A DNA stretch of 64,000 bases from Catenovulum agarivorans DS-2 (lineage in GTDB: Bacteria > Pseudomonadota > Gammaproteobacteria > Enterobacterales > Alteromonadaceae). The notes below the pieces were generated by a model, which saw nothing but the letters and a program-made list of their open reading frames with translations, was not told the origin of the DNA and did not search any database. Below, piece by piece: positions 27,157-37,841 of the stretch (positions within the stretch are counted from its first letter, which is position 1; every line of letters starts with the position of its first letter). Where the stretch lies: contig NZ_ARZY01000005.1 in assembly GCF_000568405.1 (NCBI RefSeq), positions 1 to 64,000 on the forward strand. Reading direction: 5' to 3'. A program made the position numbers and the translations under genes.

Positions 27157-30100
27157 TTAAAATCGTAGTGAAATATGTTCTTCACCAACAATATGGCGCA
27201 GATCATACAGCAAACTGTCATGCGGTGTCACATACCATTGCACACCTGTTTTAATTTCTGCTTTAGCCCTGTGGTTTTGATATTCGAACACTAATGGTGT
27301 TACACCTTCTTTATGGGGCTCAATCTTTTCGTGAATTTGTTCAATAATATCAGGTTTTAAGCTCTGTTGATCTAAGCTAACGGTTAAAGATTTAGCGTAT
27401 TTTTCTCGTAATGAAACTAAATCCATACAATTTTTAGCTGTCATGCAGTACCCACCAGTAAAATCGTCATCTTCTACTGGTCCCGAAACAACAATAACCT
27501 GATCTTTTACCAACAACTCTTCATATTGCTCGAACATATCTGCGAAGAATCGCACATCAATGCGACCACTTTTATCATCTAATGTCACAATCGCCCAACG
27601 ACGGCCACTGCGTTTATTAACCATGCTTTTAACGGCAATAATTAAGCCCGAAGTAGAAACTTCATCGTCACGCCGGGTCGGTGACAATTCGTTGATGCGC
27701 GAGCGTGCGTAATGTTTCAGTTCTTCACGGTAACGATTGATTGGATGGCCAGTCAGATACAAACCCAAAGTTTCGCGTTCACCTTCTAACCAAATTTCTT
27801 CGGGCCATTTAGCCACTTTAACAAAAGCTTGTTCGACTTCTTCTGGTTCGGTAGTCAATAAACCAAACAAGTCACTTTGTCCGGCTAACGCATCTTTTGC
27901 ATGTTGCTCTGCAGCGCCAATCGCATCTGACAAAGTTGCCATAATAGATGCCCTATGTGGACCCAACGCATCCATTGCACCAGCCTGAACTAATTTTTCT
28001 AATACTCGACGATTAATTCGTTTCAAATCGACTCGAGCACAAAAATCAAATAAATCTTTGAATGGACCACCTTCATTTCGTGCTTCAATAATAGCTTCGA
28101 TTGGGCCTTCACCCACACCTTTAATTGCACCAATACCGTATACAATAGCGCCATCGTCATTCACGGTAAATTTATAACACCCCTGATTAACATCGGGCGG
28201 AATCAACGGCATACGCATACGTTCACATTCATCGACCAAAGTAACCACTTTGTCTGTGTTGTCCATATCCGCAGACATAACCGCTGCCATAAACTCTGCG
28301 GGATAATGCGTTTTCATCCACAAAGTTTGATACGACACAAGTGCATAAGCTGCCGAGTGAGATTTGTTAAAACCATAACCTGCAAACTTTTCAACCAAGT
28401 CAAAGATTTTCATTGCAAGGTCTGGGTCGATACCGTTATTTTTTGCACCGTCTTCGAATGTACTACGCTGCTTGGCCATCTCTTCTGGCTTTTTCTTACC
28501 CATGGCTCGACGCAATAAATCAGCACCACCTAACGAGTAGCCAGCCATAACCTGAGCAATTTGCATAACCTGCTCTTGGTAGAGAATAATCCCGTAAGTC
28601 GGGTCTAGTATCTCTTTTAAACATTCATGCTGATACTGGGCATCAGGGTAGGATATTTCTTCTCGGCCACGCTTACGGTCGATAAAGTTATCTACCATGC
28701 CCGATTGCAATGGGCCTGGGCGAAACAGTGCAACCAATGCAATCATATCTTCAAAACAATCTGGTTGAAGGCGTTTGATCAAGTCCTTCATGCCACGTGA
28801 TTCAAGCTGAAATACCGCGGTTGTCTCGTATTTTTTTAGTGTTTCAAAACTTTTTTTGTCATCTAAAGGTATGGCGTTAATGTCAATCAGTGGCTTATTT
28901 ACACGGGCGAGTTTTTCGTTCGCCATGTCAATTGCCCATTGCATTATCGTCAGTGTTCGCAAGCCTAAAAAGTCAAACTTAACCAAACCTGCGGTTTCAA
29001 CGTCATTTTTATCAAACTGAGTAACGGGTTGTTTACCCTCAGAGTCACAATAAAGTGGTGCGAAGTCGGTAATCTTAGTTGGAGAAATAACGACACCGCC
29101 GGCATGTTTACCTGCATTTCGAGTAGTTCCTTCTAAAATACGCGCCATATCAATAAGCGCTCTAACTTCTTCATCAGCTTCGTATAACTCGTTTAGCCTT
29201 GGCTCTACATCAAAAGCCTTGGCAAGGGTCATACCTGGATCTCCTGGGATCAATTTAGATATGCGGTCAACAAAGCCGAATGGATGACCCAATACACGGC
29301 CCACATCGCGTACAACCGCTTTAGCTGCCATAGTACCGAAGGTGATAATTTGTGATACCGCATCACGACCATACAATTGTGCGACGTGGTCAATGACTTC
29401 GTCACGCCTGTCCATACAGAAATCAACATCGAAGTCAGGCATGGATACACGTTCGGGATTTAAGAATCGTTCGAATAGTAGATCAAACTCTAATGGGTCT
29501 AGGTCGGTAATTTTAAGTGCATAAGCAACTAACGAACCGGCACCAGAGCCTCGTCCAGGCCCAACTGGAATATTATTGTCTTTACTCCATTGGATAAACT
29601 CCATTACGATAAGGAAGTAACCAGGGAAGCCCATTTGGTTGATACATTCTAATTCTATGCGTAAACGTTCGTCGTATTCACCGCGTTTTTCAGCTCGTTC
29701 TTTTTCATCAGGAAATAAAAACTCTAAACGCTCTTGTAAACCTTCTTCAGAAACTTTGACTAGGTATTCGTCTTCACCCATACCGCCTGTCGGACAGCTA
29801 GGTAAGAAATATTTACCTAGTAATACTGTGACATTACAGCGTTTAGCTATTTCAACAGAGTTTTCTAAAGCTTCAGGAATATCACTAAACACTTCGCACA
29901 TCTCTTCTTCAGTGCGCAAGTATTGCTGATTTGAGTAACGACGAGGGCGATTTTTATCATCTAGGGTATAACCATCGTGTATCGCAACACGAATTTCATG
30001 CGCGTCGAAATCTTCTTCGTTTAGAAAAACTACTTCGTTGGTTGCTACAACAGGTAATTCTGTTTCGTCGGCCCATTTGACTGCGTGATGTAAATAGGTT

Positions 30101-30636
30101 TCTTCGTTATCTCGGCCCGTTCGAATTAATTCTATATAATAGTTATCTGCAAAATGTGTTTTGTAGAAATCGGTAATGCGCTGAGCTTGTTTATAGTTAC
30201 CTTTCAATAAAGCTTTACCTAAATCACCTTCACGGCCACCAGAAAGCAGAATTAAACCTTTGGCATGCTCAACTAACCACTCTTGATCAATGACGGTTTT
30301 ACCTTGGTAATCACCTCTAAGATAACCTTTAGAAATCAGCAATGTTAAGTTTTTATAGCCGTCATTGTCAGATGCTAGTATCACCAAACGACATAACTCT
30401 TCTTCCATTTCATTGCTACGCACCCAAAAATCTGCGCCTATGATCGGCTTAATACCCGCTCCATTCGCGCCACTGTAGAATCGTACTAAGCCACACAGAT
30501 TCATTTGGTCGGTAATCGCCACTGCCGGCATTTGGTATTCTGCAATTTTAGCTATGATGGGTTTTGTTTTTGCTAGCCCATCGACCATAGAAAAGTCGGA
30601 ATGCACTCGTAAGTGAACAAATTTAGGATCAGCCAT
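27157..30636 (-). CDS. dnaE: DNA polymerase III subunit alpha
   Basis: The replicative polymerase, 1159 residues from the ATG chosen here (E. coli 1160). It has an N-terminal PHP domain ([19 protein letters not shown]), the palm with [16 protein letters not shown], which carries catalytic Asp residues, [14 protein letters not shown], the fingers, two HhH repeats ([14 protein letters not shown]), an OB fold and the tau-binding tail. An upstream in-frame start at 30699 would add 21 unrelated residues inside rnhB, so [12 protein letters not shown], matching E. coli MSEPRFVHLRVH, is preferred. The start overlaps the rnhB stop by 8 bases. Confidence 0.97.
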   Translation of the reverse strand: MADPKFVHLRVHSDFSMVDGLAKTKPIIAKIAEYQMPAVAITDQMNLCGLVRFYSGANGAGIKPIIGADFWVRSNEMEEELCRLVILASDNDGYKNLTLLISKGYLRGDYQGKTVIDQEWLVEHAKGLILLSGGREGDLGKALLKGNYKQAQRITDFYKTHFADNYYIELIRTGRDNEETYLHHAVKWADETELPVVATNEVVFLNEEDFDAHEIRVAIHDGYTLDDKNRPRRYSNQQYLRTEEEMCEVFSDIPEALENSVEIAKRCNVTVLLGKYFLPSCPTGGMGEDEYLVKVSEEGLQERLEFLFPDEKERAEKRGEYDERLRIELECINQMGFPGYFLIVMEFIQWSKDNNIPVGPGRGSGAGSLVAYALKITDLDPLEFDLLFERFLNPERVSMPDFDVDFCMDRRDEVIDHVAQLYGRDAVSQIITFGTMAAKAVVRDVGRVLGHPFGFVDRISKLIPGDPGMTLAKAFDVEPRLNELYEADEEVRALIDMARILEGTTRNAGKHAGGVVISPTKITDFAPLYCDSEGKQPVTQFDKNDVETAGLVKFDFLGLRTLTIMQWAIDMANEKLARVNKPLIDINAIPLDDKKSFETLKKYETTAVFQLESRGMKDLIKRLQPDCFEDMIALVALFRPGPLQSGMVDNFIDRKRGREEISYPDAQYQHECLKEILDPTYGIILYQEQVMQIAQVMAGYSLGGADLLRRAMGKKKPEEMAKQRSTFEDGAKNNGIDPDLAMKIFDLVEKFAGYGFNKSHSAAYALVSYQTLWMKTHYPAEFMAAVMSADMDNTDKVVTLVDECERMRMPLIPPDVNQGCYKFTVNDDGAIVYGIGAIKGVGEGPIEAIIEARNEGGPFKDLFDFCARVDLKRINRRVLEKLVQAGAMDALGPHRASIMATLSDAIGAAEQHAKDALAGQSDLFGLLTTEPEEVEQAFVKVAKWPEEIWLEGERETLGLYLTGHPINRYREELKHYARSRINELSPTRRDDEVSTSGLIIAVKSMVNKRSGRRWAIVTLDDKSGRIDVRFFADMFEQYEELLVKDQVIVVSGPVEDDDFTGGYCMTAKNCMDLVSLREKYAKSLTVSLDQQSLKPDIIEQIHEKIEPHKEGVTPLVFEYQNHRAKAEIKTGVQWYVTPHDSLLYDLRHIVGEEHISLRF

Positions 30637-31243
30637 GCGAAATTTGCTCCAATATTCTCTGCACTGGTTTAAAACTTTTACGGTATTGAGGTAACACACC
30701 TAGCTTTTGAATAATATCAAGGTGAGCAGCTGTTGGATAACCTTTGTGCTTATTAAACTGGTAGTCGGGGTAAAGTTTCGCAAGATCGTACATTTCTTGA
30801 TCTCGCGCTTGCTTTGCAAGAATAGACGCTGCGCTAATGGCAGGCACGCGATCATCGCCTTTTACTATTGCTTCTGCTGGCATAGTCAGTTCAGGCAATT
30901 TATTGCCATCGACATAACAAAATTCAGGTTGTAGAGTTAAACCTTCAACTGCGCGCTTCATCGCCAAAAAGCTGGCTTGAAGAATATTTATTTGATCAAT
31001 TTCTTCAGGACTAGCAACAGCAACACACCAACACAGGGCTTTTTGTTTAATTTCTGCTTCTAATAAAATACGCTTTTTTTCAGACAGCTTCTTCGAATCG
31101 CGTAAACCTTCAATTGGTTTGCTGGGGTCTAAGATAACGGCGGCTGCAACTACATTGCCGACTAGCGGCCCTCGGCCAACTTCATCAACACCTGCAACCA
31201 ATTGGTAGTTTTGACTTGCAGAAAAATCGAATTCAACTTGCAT
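30629..31243 (-). CDS. rnhB: Ribonuclease HII
   Basis: A 204-residue RNase HII that nicks 5' of ribonucleotides embedded in DNA and degrades RNA in hybrids. The catalytic motif [18 protein letters not shown] (19-36) carries Asp and Glu, and later acidic residues occur in [10 protein letters not shown] and [10 protein letters not shown]. The HKGYPT signature is near residue 160. Length fits E. coli RnhB (198). It overlaps lpxB (11 bases) and dnaE (8 bases), so translation of the three is tightly linked. Confidence 0.97.
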   Translation of the reverse strand: MQVEFDFSASQNYQLVAGVDEVGRGPLVGNVVAAAVILDPSKPIEGLRDSKKLSEKKRILLEAEIKQKALCWCVAVASPEEIDQINILQASFLAMKRAVEGLTLQPEFCYVDGNKLPELTMPAEAIVKGDDRVPAISAASILAKQARDQEMYDLAKLYPDYQFNKHKGYPTAAHLDIIQKLGVLPQYRKSFKPVQRILEQISHG

Positions 31244-32387
31244 ACAAAAGATTCTTGATAGTTTGTGCAGCTTTTACCCCTGCATCTTGTTTTAATTGTT
31301 GATGAATGGAATGAAAATCGGCCATTTGTTGCTGGTTTTCATCAAACATCACTTTATTTAACTCGGCAACAATGTTTTCTGGTGTTACTTGGTGCTGTAA
31401 AAGTTCAGCAACCACTGCTTTGTCCATAATTAAATTGGGTAAAGAGAAAAACTTTACCTTAACCAAGCGTTTAAATATTTGGTACGACAAAGCTTTAAAA
31501 CGATAGCATACAACCATCGGACGTTTAATTAGAGCCGCTTCTAATGTCGCGGTACCCGACGCAATCATGATTGCATTAGCAGCCCCCATGACCTCCCTGC
31601 TTTGCCCTAATACAACTTGTATATCTAATTTAGGCGCAATTTGCTTAAATATATCTTGAATATAAGCTTGTTTACTTTCATTAACAGCAGCAGCAATAAA
31701 TTTTAAATTAGGGTTGGAATTGGCTAATTTAGCACAGGCTTTGGCAAAATCTTCAGTCAACATTGCCACTTCACTTGAACGACTGCCCGGCAATATCGCA
31801 ATATAATCTTGCTCTGGTTGCAAACCCAAAGCGCGTTTACACTGAACTTTGTCTGTGTGCATTGGAATTTGGTCAGCTAAAGTATGTCCAACGAATGCAC
31901 ATGGAACCTGATATTTGTGGTAGAACTGATTTTCAAATGGCAATAAGGTCAGCACCATATCAACCGCACGTTTAACTTTAAACACCCGCTTTTGTCGCCA
32001 TGCCCAAATCGATGGGCTAACATAATGAACGGTTTTAATACCGATATTCTTAAGCTTTTCTTCAAGAGTTAAATTAAAGTCGGGCGCATCAATTCCCATA
32101 AACAGATCTGGCGGATTTTGTTGCCAATGTTGGAAAAGTTGCTTACGGATTTTGAGTAATCTAGGCAAACGGCCAAGTACTTCTACTAGCCCCATCACTG
32201 CTAACTCTTCCATGTCGAAAAAGCTTTGCATGCCTTGGTCTAACATTAACGGTCCGCCAATACCTTCAAACTTGACTTCAACATTCAAACTTGCCATTTG
32301 TTGCTTAAATGCAGAAATAAAATTGGCGCCAATAATGTCGCCAGAACGTTCTCCGGCGACTAAAGCAATTGTTAGCTGCTTAGGCAT
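31233..32387 (-). CDS. lpxB: Lipid-A-disaccharide synthase
   Basis: A peripheral membrane GT19 glycosyltransferase that condenses UDP-2,3-diacylglucosamine with lipid X. The N-terminal [17 protein letters not shown] and EGIGGPLM segments, the [15 protein letters not shown] motif, [13 protein letters not shown] and LPGSRSSEV are typical. The ATG at 32387 gives 384 residues (E. coli 382) and follows the lpxA TGA after one base. The longer frame from 32429 adds 14 residues inside lpxA and is not preferred. Confidence 0.97.
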   Translation of the reverse strand: MPKQLTIALVAGERSGDIIGANFISAFKQQMASLNVEVKFEGIGGPLMLDQGMQSFFDMEELAVMGLVEVLGRLPRLLKIRKQLFQHWQQNPPDLFMGIDAPDFNLTLEEKLKNIGIKTVHYVSPSIWAWRQKRVFKVKRAVDMVLTLLPFENQFYHKYQVPCAFVGHTLADQIPMHTDKVQCKRALGLQPEQDYIAILPGSRSSEVAMLTEDFAKACAKLANSNPNLKFIAAAVNESKQAYIQDIFKQIAPKLDIQVVLGQSREVMGAANAIMIASGTATLEAALIKRPMVVCYRFKALSYQIFKRLVKVKFFSLPNLIMDKAVVAELLQHQVTPENIVAELNKVMFDENQQQMADFHSIHQQLKQDAGVKAAQTIKNLLYAS

Positions 32388-32388
32388 A

Positions 32389-33183
32389 TCAGCGGATAAT
32401 GCCTCTAGATGAGTTTTGCAAGAAATCAACTATCAGTTGCACACATGGCTCTTGTTTAGCTAACTCAACTAAATCGTGCTGAGCTGCAGCTAAGGTTAAA
32501 CCTTGTCGATAGATAATTTTGTAGGCTTTTTTAAGCGCAGATATTGCTTCGGCACTATAACCTTTGCGTTTAAGTCCTTCGGTATTCATTCCGTGAGGCA
32601 CTGCGTTTTGACCTGCAGCCATCAAGTACGGAATAACATCCTTAACAACAACCGAACCAACACCACAGAATGAATAACTGCCAATTTTACAAAATTGATG
32701 TACACCAGTGAATCCACCTAAAATAGCGAAGTCACCGACGTGTACATGACCTGCAAGTGTCGCATTGTTGGCAAAAATATTGTTATCACCAACAATACAG
32801 TCGTGAGCGACATGCACATAGGCCATTAATAAATTGCCACTGCCAATTTTAGTTAAGCTATTATCTTGAATTGTACCTCTGTGAATTGTCACAGACTCGC
32901 GGATAATATTATTATCGCCTATCTCTAATCGGGTCGCTTCACCTGCATACTTTTTATCTTGGCACTCTTCACCAACAGATGCGAATTGGAAAATTTTGTT
33001 ATTTTTGCCAATTTTAGTTGGACCTTTGATCACAACATGTGAACCAATGACAGTTCCCTCGCCAATTTCCACACCCTCACCAATATAGCTCCATGGGCCA
33101 ACAGACACATTGGGCGCTAATTTTGCTTTTGAGTCGATAATTGCCGTTTGATGAATCACTGTTACATTACTCGTCTTGCACAC
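32389..33183 (-). CDS. lpxA: UDP-N-acetylglucosamine acyltransferase
   Basis: A 264-residue left-handed beta-helix enzyme (E. coli 262) that puts the 3-hydroxyacyl chain from ACP on UDP-GlcNAc, the first step of lipid A synthesis. Hexapeptide repeats run from about 8 to 190. The catalytic His lies in [13 protein letters not shown], with [19 protein letters not shown] and [15 protein letters not shown] after it. The C-terminal helical part has [11 protein letters not shown]. The start is GTG at 33183, which overlaps fabZ by 22 bases; a second GTG 8 codons later is possible but would shorten the first coil. Confidence 0.96.
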   Translation of the reverse strand: MCKTSNVTVIHQTAIIDSKAKLAPNVSVGPWSYIGEGVEIGEGTVIGSHVVIKGPTKIGKNNKIFQFASVGEECQDKKYAGEATRLEIGDNNIIRESVTIHRGTIQDNSLTKIGSGNLLMAYVHVAHDCIVGDNNIFANNATLAGHVHVGDFAILGGFTGVHQFCKIGSYSFCGVGSVVVKDVIPYLMAAGQNAVPHGMNTEGLKRKGYSAEAISALKKAYKIIYRQGLTLAAAQHDLVELAKQEPCVQLIVDFLQNSSRGIIR

Positions 33184-33629
33184 ATGATGTCAGCAGAACA
33201 AACTATTTTATTGTCTACTTCAGCTTTACATTCAAATTTCCAAATACCCTTACGCTCTTTAATAAATTGAGCGTGCAAGTGTAATTGGTCACCTGGTGTA
33301 ACGGGTTGTTTGAAACGTACATTGTCAATGCCAGCCAACAAATACAACTCGTCTTGTTCTGGAGACTTATCCTGTTCCGCTTGCATAGATTTGAAGCCTA
33401 AAACACCTGTTGCTTGGGCAAGTGCTTCAACAATTAATACGCCTGGAAAAATTGGTTTCCCTGGAAAGTGACCTGTGAAAATAGGCTCATTAACAGTAAT
33501 ATTTTTGTAGCCATGTAAATAATCTAATGGCTTGTAGTCAATGACGCGATCAATTAATAAAAAAGGATATCTGTGTGGTAATAGCGTAAAAATTTCCTGG
33601 ATATCAATCGCATTTAGTTCAGTTGTCAA
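33162..33629 (-). CDS. fabZ: 3-hydroxyacyl-[acyl-carrier-protein] dehydratase FabZ
   Basis: A 155-residue hot-dog fold dehydratase (E. coli 151). The catalytic His is in [14 protein letters not shown] (16-29) and the central-helix Glu in [19 protein letters not shown]. It works in fatty acid elongation and feeds hydroxyacyl-ACP to the lpx enzymes. The start codon is TTG with AGGAAGC upstream. Unlike the rest of this superoperon there is a 114-base gap to lpxD, which holds a repeat element. Confidence 0.97.
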   Translation of the reverse strand: MTTELNAIDIQEIFTLLPHRYPFLLIDRVIDYKPLDYLHGYKNITVNEPIFTGHFPGKPIFPGVLIVEALAQATGVLGFKSMQAEQDKSPEQDELYLLAGIDNVRFKQPVTPGDQLHLHAQFIKERKGIWKFECKAEVDNKIVCSADIMCARRVM

Positions 33630-33672
33630 AAGCTAGCTTCCTGTTTAATCTTTATTGTAATGCCCGCATTAT

Positions 33673-33690
33673 ATACCCAAACGACTTGAA
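33673..33690 (+). repeat. Dispersed intergenic repeat core, copy 1 (lpxD-fabZ gap)
   Basis: ATACCCAAACGACTTGAA differs by two bases from the core ATACCCAAGCTACTTGAA at 52329 and by three from the first arm at 44329. A degenerate partial return arm (TTTCAAATCAGTTGAA) follows at about 33701-33716. It sits in the only larger gap of the lpxD-fabZ-lpxA-lpxB run. Confidence 0.6.
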
Positions 33691-33743
33691 GATACTAGAT
33701 TTCAAATCAGTTGAAACGAAGAGATGGTTAATACGTAAACACG

Positions 33744-34781
33744 TTATTTGTCATCATCCATTAATCGAGCGATTTCTTTTTCAAGCAATTTAACTTTGTC
33801 GAACAAAGTTTCAATTTTCCTTACTCTGGCAGTGTTCTTGCGCCACTCTTTATTTGCAACAGCAGGAATACCCGACGAATACACTCCGGCGTCCTTAAAC
33901 GATGATGTCACCATACTCGTGCCAGTAAAATGTACATCGTCACCAATTTCAATGTGTCCATTTACTGCTACACAACCTGCAAACGTACAACGCTGGCCAA
34001 CTTTTGTACTACCTGCTATCGCAGTATTAGCCGCTATTGCAGTGTTTTCACCTAACTCAACGTTATGAGCTAAGTGAACAAGGTTGTCTATTTTAACGCC
34101 ATCAGCAATTACAGTGTTATGCAAGGCACCTCGATCAATACTGGTATTAGCGCCAATTTCGACATGGTCACCAATAATAACGGTACCCACTTGGGGGATT
34201 TTAACCCAACGTGCATTATCATTGGCGAAACCAAAGCCATCAGAGCCAACAACTGCGCCTGAATGAATAATGCAATTTTGACCAATTTCAACACCATGGT
34301 AGATAGTCACGTTAGGATAGATTTTACTACCGGCACCGACTTTAGCGTTTTCACCTATAACAGTGCCTGCGCCAATTTGACACTTTTCAGCTACCTGAGC
34401 GCCCTTCTCAACAACAGCATACGGCCCAATGTTTGCGCTGTCTGCCACCGTTGCACCATCATTGATGACTGCAGTTGGATGTATACCACACGACAAATTT
34501 GGCGTTGTATCTAATAACTGAGCAATTAATGCGTAGGTTAGATAAGGGTTGTTAGATAATAATTTATTGCCCGCGAATGAGTCAGCATATTCGGGTTTAA
34601 GCACAACGACACCAGCTAGCGTATTCTCTAAAGAAGCAAGATATTTCTTGTCATTAAAAAAAGTAGCCTGATGATGTTGTGCATCGTCAATACTTGCTGT
34701 CGCGCTAACCACGTGTTGACCATCGCCGATCAGCTCGACCGACAATTGTTCTGCTAACTGGGCAAGCGTTAAACTTGGCAT
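33744..34781 (-). CDS. lpxD: UDP-3-O-acylglucosamine N-acyltransferase
   Basis: A 345-residue trimeric left-handed beta-helix enzyme (E. coli 341) that adds the second hydroxyacyl chain in lipid A synthesis. There is an N-terminal uridine-binding domain (1-100), then hexapeptide repeats (about 100-300) with the catalytic-His region VHLAHNVELGENTAI (about 234-248), and a C-terminal helix (ETLFDKVKLLEKEIARL). Its ATG shares one base with the skp stop (TAATG). Confidence 0.97.
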   Translation of the reverse strand: MPSLTLAQLAEQLSVELIGDGQHVVSATASIDDAQHHQATFFNDKKYLASLENTLAGVVVLKPEYADSFAGNKLLSNNPYLTYALIAQLLDTTPNLSCGIHPTAVINDGATVADSANIGPYAVVEKGAQVAEKCQIGAGTVIGENAKVGAGSKIYPNVTIYHGVEIGQNCIIHSGAVVGSDGFGFANDNARWVKIPQVGTVIIGDHVEIGANTSIDRGALHNTVIADGVKIDNLVHLAHNVELGENTAIAANTAIAGSTKVGQRCTFAGCVAVNGHIEIGDDVHFTGTSMVTSSFKDAGVYSSGIPAVANKEWRKNTARVRKIETLFDKVKLLEKEIARLMDDDK

Positions 34782-35299
34782 TATTTCATTTTACTCGCTT
34801 CTTCGATTACCTTAACGGTAATGTTATCAGCTTCGTCACCCAAATAAGCAACCGCAGATGACTGTAAAATAATGTCATATTTTTCAGCAGCGCCGACTTT
34901 GTCGATAGATTGTTTGATTAAGCCTAACAAACGATTACGCTCTTCACCTTGACGACGACGTAAGTCTTGATCAAGTGGTTTAGCTTTTTCTTGGTATTCT
35001 GCACCTAAGCTACGAATTTTATCGTCAAGTTCTTTCTTTTGCGCGTCGCTCATTGTAGTAGCTTCACGCTGCTGTTTTTCCATATAAAATTTGATATCAG
35101 TTTGCAGACGTTGAATTTCTTCAATTCTGTCTTTAAATTCTGCATTGATATTCGACTCAATCGCTGCTGCTTGTGGCAACTGTTGAAAGACAGCTTGCAC
35201 ATCAATTACACCAATTTTGTCTGCTGCAGATGCACTCGCGCAGAAAACACCTGAAGCTAAAGTAATAAGTAGTGCTAAGGCCTTATTATATTTTGTCAT
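34781..35299 (-). CDS. skp: Periplasmic chaperone Skp (OmpH family)
   Basis: A 172-residue protein with a signal peptide (cleavage after SASA, about residue 25) and a start of mature chain ADKIGVIDVQAVFQQLP typical of Skp. A long charged coiled-coil region (about 55-130) forms the tentacles of the jellyfish-shaped trimer that shields unfolded outer membrane proteins on the way to BamA. It lies 18 bases after bamA and overlaps lpxD by one base. Confidence 0.95.
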   Translation of the reverse strand: MTKYNKALALLITLASGVFCASASAADKIGVIDVQAVFQQLPQAAAIESNINAEFKDRIEEIQRLQTDIKFYMEKQQREATTMSDAQKKELDDKIRSLGAEYQEKAKPLDQDLRRRQGEERNRLLGLIKQSIDKVGAAEKYDIILQSSAVAYLGDEADNITVKVIEEASKMK

Positions 35300-35317
35300 T
35301 TTAATTACTCCTCAAAA

Positions 35318-37822
35318 TTAGAAAGTTTGGCCAATATTGAAACTGAAGAATTTAGTATCGTCATCATCAAACTTTTTCAGTGGTTTAGCAAAGCTAAACA
35401 CAATGGGCCCCATTGGCGAAATCCATTGTACAGACATACCAGCAGATGCACGATAGCGCGTTGGATCAGAATAGTCATCTAATTTTGCTAATTCTGACGG
35501 ATCTAACTGACTATATCTGTCTATATCAAACTCTGTATCCCAGACATTACCTACATCCAAGAAGAAACTTGGTCTTACAGAAGAAGATGGTTCGTCGGTA
35601 AATGGTATTGGAAAAATCAATTCCAAAGTTGCCAATGCTTGTGCATTACCACCATTCGAAATTGCTGCACTACCATTACGCACATATTTGGTGATTGTAT
35701 CGAATTCTGGGCTACTTGGAATTGAACCAATGTTGCCTGTTTCGTCAGGGATCGTATTGACGGGGGAACCGCTACGGTAGAACAATTTTGGACCTACAAC
35801 GTTATTTTCGAAACCACGCATGGTTGACGAGCCGCCCGCTCTGAACATTTCCCATATTGGTAAAACGTGGTCATGGCCATTATCTGTTTCACCATAGCCG
35901 TTTGCATAACCAAAAGATGCCTTAGTCATAAATACCCAACGATGATCTCGAGATAATGGGAAATAATGTCTATCTTCAGCAGTTATTTTAAAGAATTGAG
36001 CATCAGAACCTGGCACTGCAACTTTAAAACCTAAATTTTGACTAGAGCCTGCACTTGGGAACAAACCGCGATTAAGCGTCGATTGCATCCAATTGATGTT
36101 GAATTCGTAATTATCAAATACCAGCTGATTTAACGAATTGTCAGCATCTTCATAAATCGAGTAGAAGTTACTCATTTGCTCTGAAGGTGTTGAGATATTG
36201 GACATTTCGTTGTGTAAATAACCAACACCATAACTGATACGGCTTATTTCATCTAGCGGGTAACCTAGGGTTAGCCGTGAAGAGATACGCTTTAATTCGT
36301 AATCTTCAGAGTTTGAAAAACGGCCGCCATAGTTAAGTTCGCTATAGCTGACAGAGCCACCTAAACTGACGCCATCAACGGTAAAATAAGGATCAGTAAA
36401 ACTTAAACTAAGATTTTTAGAATAGCTATAAGTGTTAATGCTGACACCCACGCTATTGCCTGTACCTAAAAAGTTTTGTTGTTGAACACCCAACTGTAGG
36501 CTTAAACCTGTTAAATCACCATAACCTATACCTGCTGTAAATGAACCAGATGGTCTTTCTTTGATGGTAAATACCACGTCAACCAAATCAGATTCGCCTG
36601 GTAATTTAATGGTTTCGAATTCAACTTCTTCAATATAGGGTAAGCGAGCTAACCGAGCTTTAGAACCTTCTAATGCTCGGTTTGACAACCAGCTACCTTC
36701 AAATTGGCGTAATTCGCGGCGCAATACTTCATCATCGGTAATGGCATTGCCAACAAAATCTATTCGTCTAACATTGATACGACTACCAGGCGTTACAGAC
36801 AAGGTTAAAGAAACTTCTTTAGTTTCGTCATCAATCTCTGGAATAGTTTTAACTTCAGGGTATGCATAACCAAACGCACCTAAATAGTTTGAAATTGTTT
36901 CTTCACTATAGGTAATGGTCGCAGCGCTGTAATAATCGCCTTTACGAATAGGGACCAGTGCTTTAATGATATTATCCAGGCCAACCATATCACCAATAAA
37001 ATTGACGTCTTTGACCTTATACTTTTCACCTTCTTCAAGGTTTAAGGTTACATATACCTGCTCTTTGTTTGGTGTTAATGATACTTGGGTAGAATCGACC
37101 GCGAAACGCACATAACCTTGGTCTTTATAAAATGATTCAAGTTTTTCAATATCACCAGAAAAAGTTTGTTTTTGGTATCTATCATTTGACATGAATTGCC
37201 ACCACGGCAAATCATACTTTGATTCGAACAAACTCAATAATTTTTCATCGTCAAATAACGTGTTACCAACTAAATTGATTTGTTTAACTTTAGCGGCTTT
37301 GCCTTCGGTAAACTCAAAGGTCAATTTGACTCGATTACGTGGTAAATGACTTATTTTCGCTGAAACCGAAGCATTATACTTACCAATACTTTGGTAGAAA
37401 TCTTCCAAGCCTTTTTCCAATAAGGTTAACGTCGTTTTATCTAACGGCTCACCCACACGAATATTTTGGTCTTCTAAATTTTCTTGTAACTGCTCTTCTT
37501 TAACGTCTTTATTACCGTCAAATTCAATTTCAGCAATTGTCGGGCGCTCAGACACCTTAATAATGAGCGTTTTCCCTTCTTGATAAACTTCAATGTCATC
37601 AAAGTGGCCTGAAGAATATAAAGACTTGATCGTTTGCGTTAAACGAAAGTCCGTGAGTTTATCCCCGACTTGGACCGGGATATAAGTTAAAGATGCGCCA
37701 AGCGCAACACGTTGTAATCCATTAACTTGGATATCTTCAATAACAAACTCATCTATGGCATACGCCTGACTTGAAAGTACTAGAGCGACTGCTGACGCTA
37801 ATATTGATTTTTTTATTCTCAT
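35318..37822 (-). CDS. bamA: Outer membrane protein assembly factor BamA
   Basis: The Omp85-family core of the BAM complex, 834 residues from the chosen ATG. It has a classical signal peptide (MRIKKSILASAVALVLSS, cleavage after AYA), five POTRA domains (about 25-425), and a 16-strand barrel ending with the outer-membrane C-terminal Phe (FNIGQTF). The conserved MRGFE (RGF) motif of the barrel interior is present (STMRGFENNVVGP). A TTG at 37834 would add SFR-type residues before the signal; a GAG 7 bases upstream of ATG 37822 supports the latter. It follows rseP closely. Confidence 0.96.
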   Translation of the reverse strand: MRIKKSILASAVALVLSSQAYAIDEFVIEDIQVNGLQRVALGASLTYIPVQVGDKLTDFRLTQTIKSLYSSGHFDDIEVYQEGKTLIIKVSERPTIAEIEFDGNKDVKEEQLQENLEDQNIRVGEPLDKTTLTLLEKGLEDFYQSIGKYNASVSAKISHLPRNRVKLTFEFTEGKAAKVKQINLVGNTLFDDEKLLSLFESKYDLPWWQFMSNDRYQKQTFSGDIEKLESFYKDQGYVRFAVDSTQVSLTPNKEQVYVTLNLEEGEKYKVKDVNFIGDMVGLDNIIKALVPIRKGDYYSAATITYSEETISNYLGAFGYAYPEVKTIPEIDDETKEVSLTLSVTPGSRINVRRIDFVGNAITDDEVLRRELRQFEGSWLSNRALEGSKARLARLPYIEEVEFETIKLPGESDLVDVVFTIKERPSGSFTAGIGYGDLTGLSLQLGVQQQNFLGTGNSVGVSINTYSYSKNLSLSFTDPYFTVDGVSLGGSVSYSELNYGGRFSNSEDYELKRISSRLTLGYPLDEISRISYGVGYLHNEMSNISTPSEQMSNFYSIYEDADNSLNQLVFDNYEFNINWMQSTLNRGLFPSAGSSQNLGFKVAVPGSDAQFFKITAEDRHYFPLSRDHRWVFMTKASFGYANGYGETDNGHDHVLPIWEMFRAGGSSTMRGFENNVVGPKLFYRSGSPVNTIPDETGNIGSIPSSPEFDTITKYVRNGSAAISNGGNAQALATLELIFPIPFTDEPSSSVRPSFFLDVGNVWDTEFDIDRYSQLDPSELAKLDDYSDPTRYRASAGMSVQWISPMGPIVFSFAKPLKKFDDDDTKFFSFNIGQTF

Positions 37823-37841
37823 TCGAAAACTCAAGTTATTC

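Noticed and set aside
27157-30699. Longer dnaE starting at 30699
   Set aside because: The extra 21 residues are unrelated to DnaE and lie inside rnhB; the ATG at 30636 matches the family N terminus.
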